DNA of 64,000 nucleotides, from NCBI RefSeq assembly GCF_000010645.1, contig NC_011565.1, positions 262,001-326,000 of the forward strand, in the 5' to 3' direction. The notes beneath the pieces were generated by a model. That model saw nothing but the letters and a program-made list of their open reading frames with translations. It ran no database searches and was not told the origin of the DNA. Position numbers and translations under genes: made by a program. This document shows, piece by piece, positions 55,201-64,000 of this stretch. Every line of letters starts with the position of its first letter. Position 1 is the first letter of the stretch. The stretch comes from Candidatus Azobacteroides pseudotrichonymphae genomovar. CFP2. GTDB lineage: Bacteria > Bacteroidota > Bacteroidia > Bacteroidales > Azobacteroidaceae.

Positions 55201-55625
55201 ACTTAGAAATATATTTTCCTACATCCTATGTTCCCAATGATTCTGAACGTATTCTACTCTACCGTGAATTAGATACAATAGAAGAAGAACATATGGAACA
55301 ATTTCGTATCAAGCTGCAAGATAGATTTGGTAAAATTCCTGCTAAAGTAGAAGAATTAATACTAATTGTACGACTTCGCAGGATGGCCAAAAAATCAGGT
55401 ATAGAAAAAATAGTACTCAAAGATGGTAAAATGATATTGTATTTAGTCAAAAATTTCGATTCTCCATATTATCAAAGTAAATCATTTGACCAAATTTTGG
55501 AATTTGCTAAGACTAATTATAAATACTGTAATATTTTAGAAAAAAATAATCGCCGAATGTTGAGTATTCAAAATATCAGTACAGTAGAAAAAGCAGTAAA
55601 GATTTTGGAAGAAATCAAGAAGTGA
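52296..55625 (+). CDS. mfd: Transcription-repair coupling factor Mfd
   Basis: An 1109-aa DNA translocase that removes stalled RNA polymerase and recruits UvrA. The N-terminal UvrB-like domain has YEPGQYAVRGSIVDVFSFSN. The RNA-polymerase-interacting domain has QFQVGDYLVHIDHGIGKFGG. The RecG-like motor has Walker A CGDVGFGKTELA, IDEEQKFGVEVKEKLK, TATPIPRTLQFSLMGARDIS and QLRGRVGRGNRKAFCYLL. The C-terminal D7 domain follows. The only sensible start is GTG at 52296. folC follows 2 bp after the stop, so they are cotranscribed. Confidence 0.96.
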   Translation: MVLKNSILQDLYKVHPGIKQTILSFENESNIYLKGLLGSAKSLICCCIFKKIRNRNLLCVLNDLEEAGYFYHDCCQVLGEKDVLFFPSQFRRNIRYGQKNAANEILRIEVLSRLNNGGQPCIIVSYPDALAEKVVDPNKLKSNTLTINIHEKIDVLFVMDVLNSYHFEQVDYVYEPGQYAVRGSIVDVFSFSNEYPYRIDFFGDEIESIRSFNIETQLSKDKLNSISIISANSGNSNTTLFSYLPITTGLILKKEDWIYERFHSLWNEMPILTNEETFSSVEQMKKFLIPEKTIRSLITSYKKIHLETSSHRKKDTIIEFSTELQVFYHKNFDLVSSYLKEKLQESYTLYILSSSEKQIKRIKSIFEDRGDVIPFIPVLNTLHAGFIDKTLRICLFTDHQLFDRFHKYNLKSEKVHLGKIALSLKELQQFQVGDYLVHIDHGIGKFGGLIRTETNGKMQEVVKMTFLNEDTIFTSIHNLHKIFKYKGKDNEPPRLNRLGSRVWENLKEKTKKKVKDIAKDLIQLYSKRREEKGFAFSSDTYLQKELEASFFYENTPDQAKVNMEIKKDMENIRPMDRLVCGDVGFGKTELAIRAAFKAVTDSKQVAVLVPTTLLAFQHYNTFKERLSNFPVTINYISRARTTKDSKTIIKKLKEGTIDILIGTHRIVSKDVQFKDLGLLIIDEEQKFGVEVKEKLKQMKTNIDSLTLTATPIPRTLQFSLMGARDISNISTPPPNRYPIHTELHRFEKNIIREAINFEMSRNGQIFIINNRISNLGDLKDLVKKEIPDGRIAIGHGQMESTKLEQIITDFVNYEYDILISTSIIENGIDIPNANTIIINNAQNFGLSDLHQLRGRVGRGNRKAFCYLLCPPLSNLTPKTVRRLHAIEGFSELGSGIHIAMQDLDIRGAGDILGAEQSGFIADLGYETYQKILSEAIQELKNEKFSNLYKDENQIDTGENYVMETNLESDLEIYFPTSYVPNDSERILLYRELDTIEEEHMEQFRIKLQDRFGKIPAKVEELILIVRLRRMAKKSGIEKIVLKDGKMILYLVKNFDSPYYQSKSFDQILEFAKTNYKYCNILEKNNRRMLSIQNISTVEKAVKILEEIKK

Positions 55626-55627
55626 AT

Positions 55628-56926
55628 ATGGACTACGAACAAACCGTTGAGTACATTTACAACACTTCTCCTATGTTTCAACAAATAGGAGGTAATGCTT
55701 ACAAGAAAGGAATGGAAAATTCTTTCCTAATCGATAAATACCTGAATCATCCACACACTAAATATAAAACTATCCATATAGCAGGAACGAATGGGAAAGG
55801 GTCTACTTCTCATCTATTAGCATCCGTTTTGCAAGAATCCAATTATAAAGTAGGACTTTACACCTCACCACATCTATTAGATTTCAGAGAAAGAATAAAA
55901 ATAAATGGTAGTTCTATAAACAAGAATTTTGTAATTAATTTTATCGCTAAATACAAATTTTTCTTTGAATCCATCCAACCTTCATTTTTTGAATTAACAA
56001 CAGCTATGGCTTTTTCCTATTTTGCAGAACAGGCAATAGATGTTGCTGTTATTGAAGTTGGGTTAGGTGGAAAATTAGATTGTACCAATCTAATTACTCC
56101 TGTCTTAAGTATCATTACTAATATCAGTTTTGACCATACTAATTTATTAGGAAATACCCTAACCCAAATTGCGAAAGAAAAAGCAGGAATAATTAAACCT
56201 AATATTCCTGTAATTATTGGCAAAGCAGAGGAGAAGGTAAAAAAAGTATTTCTAGATTTAAAGCGTAAAGCGCAAAATACAAAATTTATATTTGCACAAG
56301 AAGAAAACTTTATTCTTTCTTCTAAACTCTTGCTCTCTGGATATTGGCAATTAAATACAAAAGAATACCCTAATTTGATCAATGAACTAGGAGGGTATGC
56401 TCAAATACAAAATGCAGTAACAACTCTATGCGCTATCAAGATTCTGAAAAGAGATGTTCTAAACATACCGCCCCAAGCTGTATATAGAGGATTTCGTTAT
56501 GTGACAGCAAACACCGGAATCAAAGGACGTTGGCAAATATTACAATACGCTCCAAAAATTCTGTTGGACATAGGACACAATATTGGAGGATTAGAATATG
56601 TTGTACAACAATTAGAATCAGAAAAATATGACAAACTTCATATTATCTTTGGTATAGTTAGTGATAAAGATATTTTATCTATTCTCCAAATTCTACCTAA
56701 AAATGCTATTTACTACTTTACACAGGCAAATATTCCTCGCGCGTTGAATGCACAAACATTAATGAACTATGCCAAATCTTTCGGTTTAAGAGGAAGAAAT
56801 TATTCCACAGTTACTCATGCATTTGCCTCTGCAAAACTTTCTGCCACGAAAGAAGATGTTATTTTTATAGGTGGAAGTACATTTGTTGTTGCTGATGCAT
56901 TATTAGCTGTTCAAAATTTTCAGTAA
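55628..56926 (+). CDS. folC: Folylpolyglutamate/dihydrofolate synthase
   Basis: A 432-aa Mur-ligase-fold enzyme that adds glutamate to dihydropteroate and folates. Motifs: the P-loop IAGTNGKGSTSHLLASVL, SPHLLDFRERIKING, IEVGLGGKLDCTN, the SFDHTNLLGNTLTQIAKEKA segment, and KGRWQILQYAPKILLDIGHN. The start is ATG 55628; an in-frame GTG two codons upstream overlaps the mfd stop and is less likely. It converges with ureC, with only 3 bp between the two stops. Confidence 0.95.
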   Translation: MDYEQTVEYIYNTSPMFQQIGGNAYKKGMENSFLIDKYLNHPHTKYKTIHIAGTNGKGSTSHLLASVLQESNYKVGLYTSPHLLDFRERIKINGSSINKNFVINFIAKYKFFFESIQPSFFELTTAMAFSYFAEQAIDVAVIEVGLGGKLDCTNLITPVLSIITNISFDHTNLLGNTLTQIAKEKAGIIKPNIPVIIGKAEEKVKKVFLDLKRKAQNTKFIFAQEENFILSSKLLLSGYWQLNTKEYPNLINELGGYAQIQNAVTTLCAIKILKRDVLNIPPQAVYRGFRYVTANTGIKGRWQILQYAPKILLDIGHNIGGLEYVVQQLESEKYDKLHIIFGIVSDKDILSILQILPKNAIYYFTQANIPRALNAQTLMNYAKSFGLRGRNYSTVTHAFASAKLSATKEDVIFIGGSTFVVADALLAVQNFQ

Positions 56927-56929
56927 ATT

Positions 56930-58636
56930 CTAAAACAAATTATACAGTTGTGCCAAGGGAAGTTTTTTTGCCGGCTTTACGGAAATAAGTACACCATCTA
57001 TTGATACCTCAAATGTTTTTGAATCAATATCAATACAAGGCATATAATTATTCAACTTCAAGTCATTCTTTGAAATCACACGACAACCTTTTACAACAGT
57101 TAACATTTTATTAAGTCCATATCCTTTGATAGCTTCGATTGAAGCTTCACTGATAAACAAACAAGAGGTCGCAGAAGCTGCATTCCCAAATGCACCATAC
57201 ATAGGACGAGAAATATAAGGTTCTGGAGTAGGAATAGAAGCATTAGGATCACCCATCTGTGCATAGGCTATCATTCCTCCTTTTATAACTATATCAGGTT
57301 TCGTTCCAAAAAATTCAGGTCGCCAAAGAACAAGATCTGCCAATTTCCCCTTTTCAACAGAACCAACTATGTGAGATAATCCATGTGCAAGAGCAGCATT
57401 AATTGTATACTTAGCAATATATCTTCTTACGCGATAATTATCATTTCCTGTCATTTGGTCTTCTGAAAGGAACCCTCGTATTTCTTTCATACGTGAGGCA
57501 ATTTGCCATGTACGGCAAATTACTTCCCCTATACGACCCATAGCCTGGGAGTCAGAAGTAAAAATAGAAATAGCCCCCATGTCATGCAAGAAATCCTCTG
57601 CTCCAATCGTTTGCTGACGAATACGACTCTGAGCAAAAGAAATATCCTCAGGATTATTGAAGTCAAGATGGTGACATACCATTAACATATCCAGATGTTC
57701 ATCTATTGTATTCAAACTATAGGGATTAGTTGGAGTAGTAGAAGAAGGAAGAATATTCGCATATTCACAAGCCTTCATAATATCTGGGGCATGTCCACCA
57801 CCAGCACCTTCAACATGATAAGCATGTATTGTTCTTCCATCGATAGCACAAAGAGTGTCCTCAATATAACCACATTCATTGATGGAATCTGTATGAATAC
57901 AGATCTGTACATCATATTCATCAGCAACTTTAAGACTTGTATCAATAACGGAAGGAGTAGACCCCCAATCCTCGTGAAGCTTCAAACCTAACGCTCCTGC
58001 TTTTATTTGGCCTTCAAGAGCTTTTGATTTACTAGAGTTACCTTTTCCAAGAAAACCAAAATTAATAGGAATATTATCGGTTGCTTCCATCATTTTACGA
58101 AGATACCAACCTGGAGTACAAGTAGTAGCATAAGTACCTGTAGCAGGTCCTGTTCCTCCTCCCACAAAAGTTGTAATACCAGAAGCCAAAGCTTCATCCG
58201 CTTGCTGAGGACTGATATAATGAACATGGGTATCAATAGCTCCTGCCGTCAAAATTCGTCCCTCCCCAGAAACAACCTCAGTAATCGTGCCAATAATAAG
58301 AGTAGGAGAAACTCCAGGTTGAATATGAGGGTTCCCCGCTTTACCAATGCCTTTTATTTTTCCATTTTTAATTCCTATATCAGCTTTATATATGCCCTTG
58401 TAATCAATAATCAAAGCATTGGTTATCACCATATCCAATACTTCCTCATCACAAAAACCCGATGCTTGTCCCATACCATCACGAATAACTTTACCACCAC
58501 CAAAGACACATTCTTCCCCATAAGTAGTATAATCCTTTTCTACTTGTATTTTCAAATTTGTATCACCTAAAGTTACTATATCACCCGTAGTAATACCATA
58601 CATAGAAGAATACAATTTTCTGTTTATCTGTGCCAT
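56930..58636 (-). CDS. ureC: Urease alpha subunit
   Basis: A 568-aa catalytic subunit that hydrolyses urea to ammonia and carbamate with a two-nickel centre. All ligands are in place: His137 and His139 (DTHVHY), the carbamylated Lys219 (GLKLHEDWG), His248 (IHTDSINE), His274 ([12 protein letters not shown]) and Asp362 ([13 protein letters not shown]). The active-site flap has Cys321-His322 (VCHHLD). The C-terminus [10 protein letters not shown] replaces the usual PMAQRYFLF. It is the last gene of the urtABCDE-ureAB-ureC operon, 13 bp after ureAB. The nickel chaperone genes are not in the window. Confidence 0.97.
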   Translation of the reverse strand: MAQINRKLYSSMYGITTGDIVTLGDTNLKIQVEKDYTTYGEECVFGGGKVIRDGMGQASGFCDEEVLDMVITNALIIDYKGIYKADIGIKNGKIKGIGKAGNPHIQPGVSPTLIIGTITEVVSGEGRILTAGAIDTHVHYISPQQADEALASGITTFVGGGTGPATGTYATTCTPGWYLRKMMEATDNIPINFGFLGKGNSSKSKALEGQIKAGALGLKLHEDWGSTPSVIDTSLKVADEYDVQICIHTDSINECGYIEDTLCAIDGRTIHAYHVEGAGGGHAPDIMKACEYANILPSSTTPTNPYSLNTIDEHLDMLMVCHHLDFNNPEDISFAQSRIRQQTIGAEDFLHDMGAISIFTSDSQAMGRIGEVICRTWQIASRMKEIRGFLSEDQMTGNDNYRVRRYIAKYTINAALAHGLSHIVGSVEKGKLADLVLWRPEFFGTKPDIVIKGGMIAYAQMGDPNASIPTPEPYISRPMYGAFGNAASATSCLFISEASIEAIKGYGLNKMLTVVKGCRVISKNDLKLNNYMPCIDIDSKTFEVSIDGVLISVKPAKKLPLAQLYNLF

Positions 58637-58649
58637 AAAATTATCCCTT

Positions 58650-59402
58650 TTACGTATCCAAAATGAAACCTTGCTCTTTCATAGTAAGAGTTATTTCTTT
58701 TTGCTTGTGTTCAAACGAACCATTTACTAACCCACTCCCTCCCCATATTTGTTTATCACCAGCAATTTCTACTAATTCCACATTTTTAGTTTCTCCAGGA
58801 GGAAATAGAATGGTTGTCCCAGCAGGAATATTCAATCGAAAACCAATAGATGCTGAACGATCAAATAATAAAGCTTTATTAGTTTCTTCAAAACTACAAT
58901 GTGAACCAACCTGTATGGAACGTGTCCCTGTATTAGTAACACAAAGTGTAATTGTGCGACGATTAGTATTGTAAAAAATAGGTTCATCCTTTGTTTCTAT
59001 AAATCCAGGAATAACACCCATACTATTATCTGATTCTACTCTTTTAGAAGATTTAATTAAACCTGAACCATAAAGAGCAAATATTGAAGAAACAGTCTCA
59101 TAACAAATGGGATGATGAATAGATACTAATTTAGTCCCATCTGTAAAAGTCCCTTCCACTTGAACTTGTATTAGCATTTCAGCTACACCAGGTAACACAT
59201 CACCTTTGCCTAATATCTCTTTTCCCAATTTCGTTAATTCTGCAAGATTATGTCCATCACGAATTAGTTCAAGCAATTGACCAGATAAGAGAGCTACCGC
59301 TTCGGGATAATTCAATTTCAATCCTCTTGCATATCTTTTCTGTGCTACTACACAAGCAATATGCAACATTAATTTCTCTACATCTCTTGGAGTAAGTCTC
59401 AT
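58650..59402 (-). CDS. ureA: Urease gamma-beta fusion subunit
   Basis: A 250-aa fusion of two urease subunits that are separate in most bacteria. Residues 1-100 are gamma ([35 protein letters not shown]). A linker of about 30 residues follows, and then beta from [20 protein letters not shown] to [20 protein letters not shown]. The same fusion is known from Helicobacter UreA and some Bacteroidetes. It starts 4 bp after urtE, so uptake and hydrolysis are made from one mRNA. Confidence 0.95.
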   Translation of the reverse strand: MRLTPRDVEKLMLHIACVVAQKRYARGLKLNYPEAVALLSGQLLELIRDGHNLAELTKLGKEILGKGDVLPGVAEMLIQVQVEGTFTDGTKLVSIHHPICYETVSSIFALYGSGLIKSSKRVESDNSMGVIPGFIETKDEPIFYNTNRRTITLCVTNTGTRSIQVGSHCSFEETNKALLFDRSASIGFRLNIPAGTTILFPPGETKNVELVEIAGDKQIWGGSGLVNGSFEHKQKEITLTMKEQGFILDT

Positions 59403-59406
59403 AGCA

Positions 59407-60123
59407 TTATATAGATAAATATATTTTTAATTCTTCAAAGTCGACATCCATTTTGTCTATGTGTTTAACAATTTTTCCTCTATCCATAATATAATAATAG
59501 CTGGAGATACTACGAGCAAAATCAAGCTTTTGCTCTACTAATAAAACACTTAATCCCTGATCAACAAGATGATTCAGTACTTCAGTTATTTCTTGAATAA
59601 CAGAAGGTTGTATCCCTTCTGTTGGTTCGTCAAGAATAAGTAAATTAGGTTTTCCTACTAAAGCACGTGCAATAGCCAATTGTTGCTGCTGACCTCCACT
59701 AATATTTCCACCCAATCGGTTACGAAAATCTTCCAATATAGGGAAAAGCCCATATATCTCTTCCTCATCAAAAGAATGAATAGAATCGTTCCGTGCTTCT
59801 GTCCCTATAAATATGTTCTCATAAACAGTGAGTTTAGAAAAAATTTCTCTACCCTGCGGGACGTAGCCAATGCCCTTTCTAGCTCTTTTATATGTAGGAA
59901 GATATTGTATTTCTTCGCCATTAAAAATAATGGGATCTTTAGTTTTAACTAAACCCATAATAGTACGTAAAAAGGTTGTTTTTCCTACGCCATTGCGTCC
60001 CATAATAGTGGTCACTTTTCCCCTCTGAACTTGCACATCCACCCCCCAAAGAATTCGACTTTCACCATAAGCAGCCCGAACATTTTTTGTTTCCAATATA
60101 ATATTACTCACTATTTCGTTCAT
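59407..60123 (-). CDS. urtE: Urea ABC transporter, ATP-binding protein UrtE
   Basis: A 238-aa LivF-like ATPase. Walker A GRNGVGKTTFLR, signature SGGQQQQLAIARAL, Walker B NLLILDEPTEGIQPS, H-loop region VLLVEQKLDFA. The TEGIQPSVIQEI wording is characteristic of UrtE. Its ATG overlaps the urtD stop (4 bp). Confidence 0.94.
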   Translation of the reverse strand: MNEIVSNIILETKNVRAAYGESRILWGVDVQVQRGKVTTIMGRNGVGKTTFLRTIMGLVKTKDPIIFNGEEIQYLPTYKRARKGIGYVPQGREIFSKLTVYENIFIGTEARNDSIHSFDEEEIYGLFPILEDFRNRLGGNISGGQQQQLAIARALVGKPNLLILDEPTEGIQPSVIQEITEVLNHLVDQGLSVLLVEQKLDFARSISSYYYIMDRGKIVKHIDKMDVDFEELKIYLSI

Positions 60124-60881
60124 TTTCTTATTCTCGCAGTCTGAGCAGAATTAGGAGAACTTAAATAACACTCAATGACTTTCTGATTATTTTTTACTTC
60201 TTTAAAAGAACCTTCAATAAGAACTTCTCCATGCACAAGGACAGTTACTTTTTCTCGAGCTATTTGCTCCACAAAATGCATATCATGCTCAATAACAATT
60301 ATACCGCTATCTTCAGCCAACTCACAAAGTAATTCACCAGTCTTAGTAGCTTCAAAGTCGGACATCCCCGCAGTTGGTTCATCTATAAGCATCAATTCAG
60401 GATCTTGTAAAAGGACAATGGCTATCTCCAGCCACTGTTTTTTACCATGCGAAAGTAAAGCTGCCGAATAGTGAAGCTCATCTTCCAAACTAACACGTTC
60501 AGCCACTTCATGTATCCTGTCCAATTGTTCACTTGTAAGTTTGAAAAACAAAGAAGAATAAAACCCTTTTTTACCTTTCAATCCTATCATCAAGTTTTCA
60601 AATACAGTAAGCCCCTCAAAAATGGAGGGCTTTTGAAATTTACGTCCTATACCCATACGGGTAATTTCTATATCAGACTTACCTATAAGCTCTATTCCAT
60701 TGAACAAGGCACTACCGCCATTGGGTTCTGTCTTTCCGCACAACACATCCATAAAAGTAGACTTTCCAGCACCATTAGGTCCAATAATAACCCGCAATTC
60801 CTTATCTTTCAGTTCAAAACTATTCAAATTCAAAGCCTCTAGCCCTCCAAAAGATACATTTAGATTAGATACTGATAACAC
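60120..60881 (-). CDS. urtD: Urea ABC transporter, ATP-binding protein UrtD
   Basis: A 253-aa LivG-like ATPase. Walker A IGPNGAGKSTFMD, the segment GIGRKFQKPSIFEGLTVFEN, an UrtD-type signature LLSHGKKQWLEIAIVL (Ser-His-Gly-Lys instead of SGGQ), Walker B LMLIDEPTAGM and H-loop VIEHDMHFV. It follows urtC by 9 bp and overlaps urtE by 4 bp. Confidence 0.95.
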   Translation of the reverse strand: MLSVSNLNVSFGGLEALNLNSFELKDKELRVIIGPNGAGKSTFMDVLCGKTEPNGGSALFNGIELIGKSDIEITRMGIGRKFQKPSIFEGLTVFENLMIGLKGKKGFYSSLFFKLTSEQLDRIHEVAERVSLEDELHYSAALLSHGKKQWLEIAIVLLQDPELMLIDEPTAGMSDFEATKTGELLCELAEDSGIIVIEHDMHFVEQIAREKVTVLVHGEVLIEGSFKEVKNNQKVIECYLSSPNSAQTARIRK

Positions 60882-60890
60882 GGTGGTCGT

Positions 60891-61946
60891 TTATTTTAAA
60901 ATTGATATTTCCTTTCGTATATAAGTGCTTATTTTATCCATTAACCCTACAATTCCATTTTTCATGTAAAGAACTGTAATTAAATACAATACGCCAAGTA
61001 TATAAGGCCACATTTCTGGCATCAACGAAGTAAAAAAGCTATAGATACAATTAACTGCTAAAGCCCCTACAACAGCTCCCTTCAAGCTACCTCTTCCACC
61101 AAAAGCTACCCATATTAACATTTCTATAGAAGCTTTCACGTCCATACGACCAGGGGTAATAATTCCTGTTTGAGGAAGATAAAGCATGCCCGCAATAGCC
61201 GCCATAATCGCTCCCATAACAAAAACAGTAGTTTGATATTGTACTACTTTGTAGCCTATAAATCTTAATCGTGACTCACTATCACGTATACCAACAAGAA
61301 TTTTACCAAATTTAGAAATAACTATTTTTTTAGATAAGAGAAATATCAACGCAAGTACTAATACTGTAATTATATAAAGTCCTCTTTTCACACTATCAGA
61401 ATATAGATCAAAATCAAGTATATAACGAAAATGAGTTAACCCGTTGGAACCTCCTAGCATAGTTTCATTGCGAGAAAAAAATAAATGCATTGCTAAGGCA
61501 AGAGCTTGGGTAATAATAGCAAAAAATACCCCCTTTATCCGACGACGAAAAATAAAATAACTAAACAAAAAAGCAAAGATACTTGTAACCAAAAGTCCAC
61601 AAAACAATGCTCCTAAAAATGTCTGAAAAGGAAACCAAAAAGCAGGTAGTACATTTACCTGATTCCATGACATAAAATCAGGCACTAATTGCCCATGAGG
61701 CAAATTAATTACTGTCATATACATCCCCATTCCATAAGCTCCAAGACAAAAGAAAAAAGCATGACACATCGTCATAATACCTGTATATCCCCATATAAGG
61801 TCTATGCCAATAGATGCAATGGCAAAACAACAATAACGCCCCCAAAGAGTCAATGTATTAATTTCGATCAATTCTAATACATTCGCTATAGGCATTAGGA
61901 TAAGAAAAACAAGCAAGAACAATATATAATACAACTTATCTTTCAT
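60891..61946 (-). CDS. urtC: Urea ABC transporter, permease UrtC
   Basis: A 351-aa LivM-like permease with about ten membrane segments. Motifs: DLIWGYTGIMTMCHAFFFCL, NVLPAFWFPFQTF and the coupling-helix region VAFGGRGSLKGAVVGALAVN, wording close to cyanobacterial UrtC. It follows urtB by 9 bp. Confidence 0.94.
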   Translation of the reverse strand: MKDKLYYILFLLVFLILMPIANVLELIEINTLTLWGRYCCFAIASIGIDLIWGYTGIMTMCHAFFFCLGAYGMGMYMTVINLPHGQLVPDFMSWNQVNVLPAFWFPFQTFLGALFCGLLVTSIFAFLFSYFIFRRRIKGVFFAIITQALALAMHLFFSRNETMLGGSNGLTHFRYILDFDLYSDSVKRGLYIITVLVLALIFLLSKKIVISKFGKILVGIRDSESRLRFIGYKVVQYQTTVFVMGAIMAAIAGMLYLPQTGIITPGRMDVKASIEMLIWVAFGGRGSLKGAVVGALAVNCIYSFFTSLMPEMWPYILGVLYLITVLYMKNGIVGLMDKISTYIRKEISILK

Positions 61947-61955
61947 AACCGATTG

Positions 61956-62861
61956 TTAATCATCATCTATTCTACTTTTGTCAGAAAAAAATCCTTCAGG
62001 TTTATATTGCAAATATATGATAATCAATACCAATATAAATACTTTTCCATAAACTGCTTCAAATCCAATTTCAAATACTTTAGAAAAAATACCAATGCCA
62101 AGTCCTGATACTATACAACCTAACAATTTACCTACTCCTCCAGTTACCACTACCAAAAATGAATCTACAATATAAGTTTGTCCCATATTGGGAACAATAT
62201 TACCTATTAGGGTAACGGCACATCCCGCAATACCGGCCAAACCTGAACCCAACATAAAAGTAATCATATCTATCCTTTGTGTAGATATACCCACACAAGC
62301 ACTAATGTTACGATTTTGTGTAACTGAACGAATTTGAATGCCTAATCTTGTCTTTTGAAAAAGAATATACATAAGAATAAACACAACAATACTTACTAGT
62401 ATAATAAATAGGCGATTATAGGGGAGTATAAGTCCCTTAATAATTTCAAAGCCTCCAGATAAAATTGCAGGAGTTTTTATAGAGATCAGGTCTCCGAAAA
62501 TATTTCTTGCTATCTGTATAAGTATTAAACTTATTCCCCACGTAGCAAGCAAACTTTCTAGGGGACGACTATATAGGTACCGTATAATTAGCCTTTCAAT
62601 GACTAAACCAGCAAGAGCTGATGATAAAAAAGATATAGGCAATGAAACAAAAAAAGCAATGCCCTCCCATTCAGGAGGTAGAAAAGCAATAAATAACTGC
62701 TGGATACAATAAGTAGTATAAGACCCTATCATAACAAACTCTCCATGACTCATATTGATGATACCTGCCAATCCATATATAACAGACAACCCTAACGCTT
62801 CCAATATAAGAACACTACCTAAGCTCAACCCACTAAATACATCCTGTATGATATTAATCAT
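61956..62861 (-). CDS. urtB: Urea ABC transporter, permease UrtB
   Basis: A 301-aa LivH-like permease with about eight membrane segments. Motifs: SVIYGLAGIINMSHGEFVMI, LESLLATWGISLILIQIARN, QNRNISACVGISTQRIDM and the end LQYKPEGFFSDKSR. It starts 93 bp after the urtA stop; the larger gap may hold a structure that tunes expression between the binding protein and the membrane parts. Confidence 0.94.
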   Translation of the reverse strand: MINIIQDVFSGLSLGSVLILEALGLSVIYGLAGIINMSHGEFVMIGSYTTYCIQQLFIAFLPPEWEGIAFFVSLPISFLSSALAGLVIERLIIRYLYSRPLESLLATWGISLILIQIARNIFGDLISIKTPAILSGGFEIIKGLILPYNRLFIILVSIVVFILMYILFQKTRLGIQIRSVTQNRNISACVGISTQRIDMITFMLGSGLAGIAGCAVTLIGNIVPNMGQTYIVDSFLVVVTGGVGKLLGCIVSGLGIGIFSKVFEIGFEAVYGKVFILVLIIIYLQYKPEGFFSDKSRIDDD

Positions 62862-62954
62862 CCTGTGATATTTTATGATATTTTAGAAAAAAGCGAATCT
62901 ACACCCTCATTTACAATGTTAGACCTCATTATGACACCAATTATTACACAAGGA

Positions 62955-64000
62955 CTACTTAGCAAATTCACAAAAAGGCTCGGGACTTATTAATTCCTCT
63001 GTTTCCCAAATAACCTTAAATTGTCCATCAGGTAGTATTTTCGCTATTAAAACTTTTTTCGCTAAATGATGATTACACTTGTGCATTCTAACCAAACCTG
63101 CAGGAGATAATATCTCCAGATTAGAGAGAGCGTTTTTAACAGCTTCTACATCAAAAGAACCCGCTTTTTCTACCGCTTTTTTCCATAACTCCAAACTTGT
63201 ATATGACCAACAAATAGGATCATCTGTCACCCGATTTCTTCCCCCAGACAGATTATGTCGAAAACAATAGTTTTTGAAATTCTGTACAAATTTAATATTC
63301 TCCTCACTATTGATGGATTGATAATAATTCCACGCTGCTAAATGTCCGGTAAGAAATTCACTATCCATTGCTCGTAACTCGTCTTCAGCAACAGAAAATG
63401 CCATAATAGGACAAACAGATGCACTTAGTCCCTGATTAGCAAACTCTTTGTAAAAAGGAACATTGCTGTCTCCATTAATCGTACTTAATACAACAGTTTT
63501 ACCAGCTAAACTAAATCGCTTAATTTTTGAAACAATAGTTTGATAATCTTGGTGGTGAAAAGGAGTGTATTCCTCAATAATATTTTCAACAGGAACTCCC
63601 TTCGCCAACAGGAAGTTCTTAAGAATTCTATTAGCTGTACGCGGAAATATATAATCTGTTCCCAACAAATAGAATTTTCTGTAACCTCCTCCTGCTTCAC
63701 TCATTAAATACTCGGCAGCAGGGATAAGTTGCTGATTCGGAGTTCCCCCTGTGTAAATAACATTAGGTGAACATTCTTGACCTTCATACTGTACAGGATA
63801 AAAAAGCAATCCATTGTACTCCTCAAAAATTGGCAATACTGATTTGCGGGATACAGAGGTCCAACAGCCAAAAACAGCCACTACTTTATCCTTACTTAAC
63901 AGTTCCCTTGACTTTTCGGCAAACAAATCCCAATCAGAAGCAGGATCCACAATTTTTGGAACAATAGTTTTTCCTAAAACACCACCCGAAGCATTGATCT
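62955..64000 (-). CDS. urtA: Urea ABC transporter, periplasmic urea-binding protein UrtA (5' end beyond window)
   Basis: The reading frame runs from the window edge (INASGGVLGKTIVPKIVDPA) to the stop at 62955, 347 codons; the signal peptide and first residues are outside. Motifs: VAVFGCWTSVSRKSVLPIFE, LLFYPVQYEGQECSPNVIYT, TPNQQLIPAAEYLM and LSTINGDSNVPFYKEF, all typical of UrtA rather than of branched-chain amino-acid binders. It is the first visible gene of the urt-ure operon. Confidence 0.94.
   Translation of the reverse strand, partial: INASGGVLGKTIVPKIVDPASDWDLFAEKSRELLSKDKVVAVFGCWTSVSRKSVLPIFEEYNGLLFYPVQYEGQECSPNVIYTGGTPNQQLIPAAEYLMSEAGGGYRKFYLLGTDYIFPRTANRILKNFLLAKGVPVENIIEEYTPFHHQDYQTIVSKIKRFSLAGKTVVLSTINGDSNVPFYKEFANQGLSASVCPIMAFSVAEDELRAMDSEFLTGHLAAWNYYQSINSEENIKFVQNFKNYCFRHNLSGGRNRVTDDPICWSYTSLELWKKAVEKAGSFDVEAVKNALSNLEILSPAGLVRMHKCNHHLAKKVLIAKILPDGQFKVIWETEELISPEPFCEFAK

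Overview
Organism. The window is A+T-rich and reads as a reduced-genome Bacteroidales. Evidence: a 286-aa primary sigma factor without region 1.1, TTG-N19-TAnnTTTG promoters, the ~617-aa two-domain amidophosphoribosyltransferase type, DUF5063 and DUF4468 proteins, and a membrane pyrophosphatase. The mix of complete housekeeping genes, decayed spacers, a high-affinity urea importer joined to urease, and a fructuronate/mannonate reductase resembles the termite-gut protist endosymbiont Candidatus Azobacteroides. That name is inference from gene content; no database was searched.

Layout. 1-13.6 kb: a 2-oxoacid:ferredoxin oxidoreductase (cut by the window edge), shikimate kinase, a uronate-pathway SDR, DUF5063, DedA, an RNase R lacking its cold-shock domains, three tRNAs (Gln, Phe, Pro), HtrA, RpoD and HppA. 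13.6-32.6 kb: an island with almost no recognisable families, made of tiny ORFs, signal-peptide ORFs, lipoproteins, frameshifted genes, short tandem duplications and hairpins. Its centre (27.5-30.1 kb, minus strand) is a packed array of very small secreted or membrane peptide genes, including a His-Xaa-Ser repeat peptide. Its flanks (15.1-16.5 and 30.3-32.0 kb, plus strand) hold compact coupled ORFs, several interrupted by in-frame TAG. 32.6-46.5 kb: PurF-type enzyme, GH13 amylase, ftsQ-ftsA-ftsZ, uppS, prmC, an MBL hydrolase, pgk, serC and a MIP18-family Fe-S protein. 46.5-49.5 kb: a second decayed stretch with an rsmD remnant and small-peptide remnants like those of the island. 49.5-64 kb: NAD kinase, a DJ-1/PfpI protein, Mfd, FolC, and one minus-strand operon urtA-urtB-urtC-urtD-urtE-ureAB-ureC.

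How the parts work together. The urea operon would import urea by an ABC transporter and split it to ammonia and CO2, which fits nitrogen recycling in a symbiont. The nickel-insertion genes ureDEFG are not in the window. The accessory stretches appear to decay by one-base slippage and 9-20 bp tandem duplications, often inside the first codons of signal peptides. That pattern could be plain erosion or reversible on/off switching; the sequence alone cannot decide.
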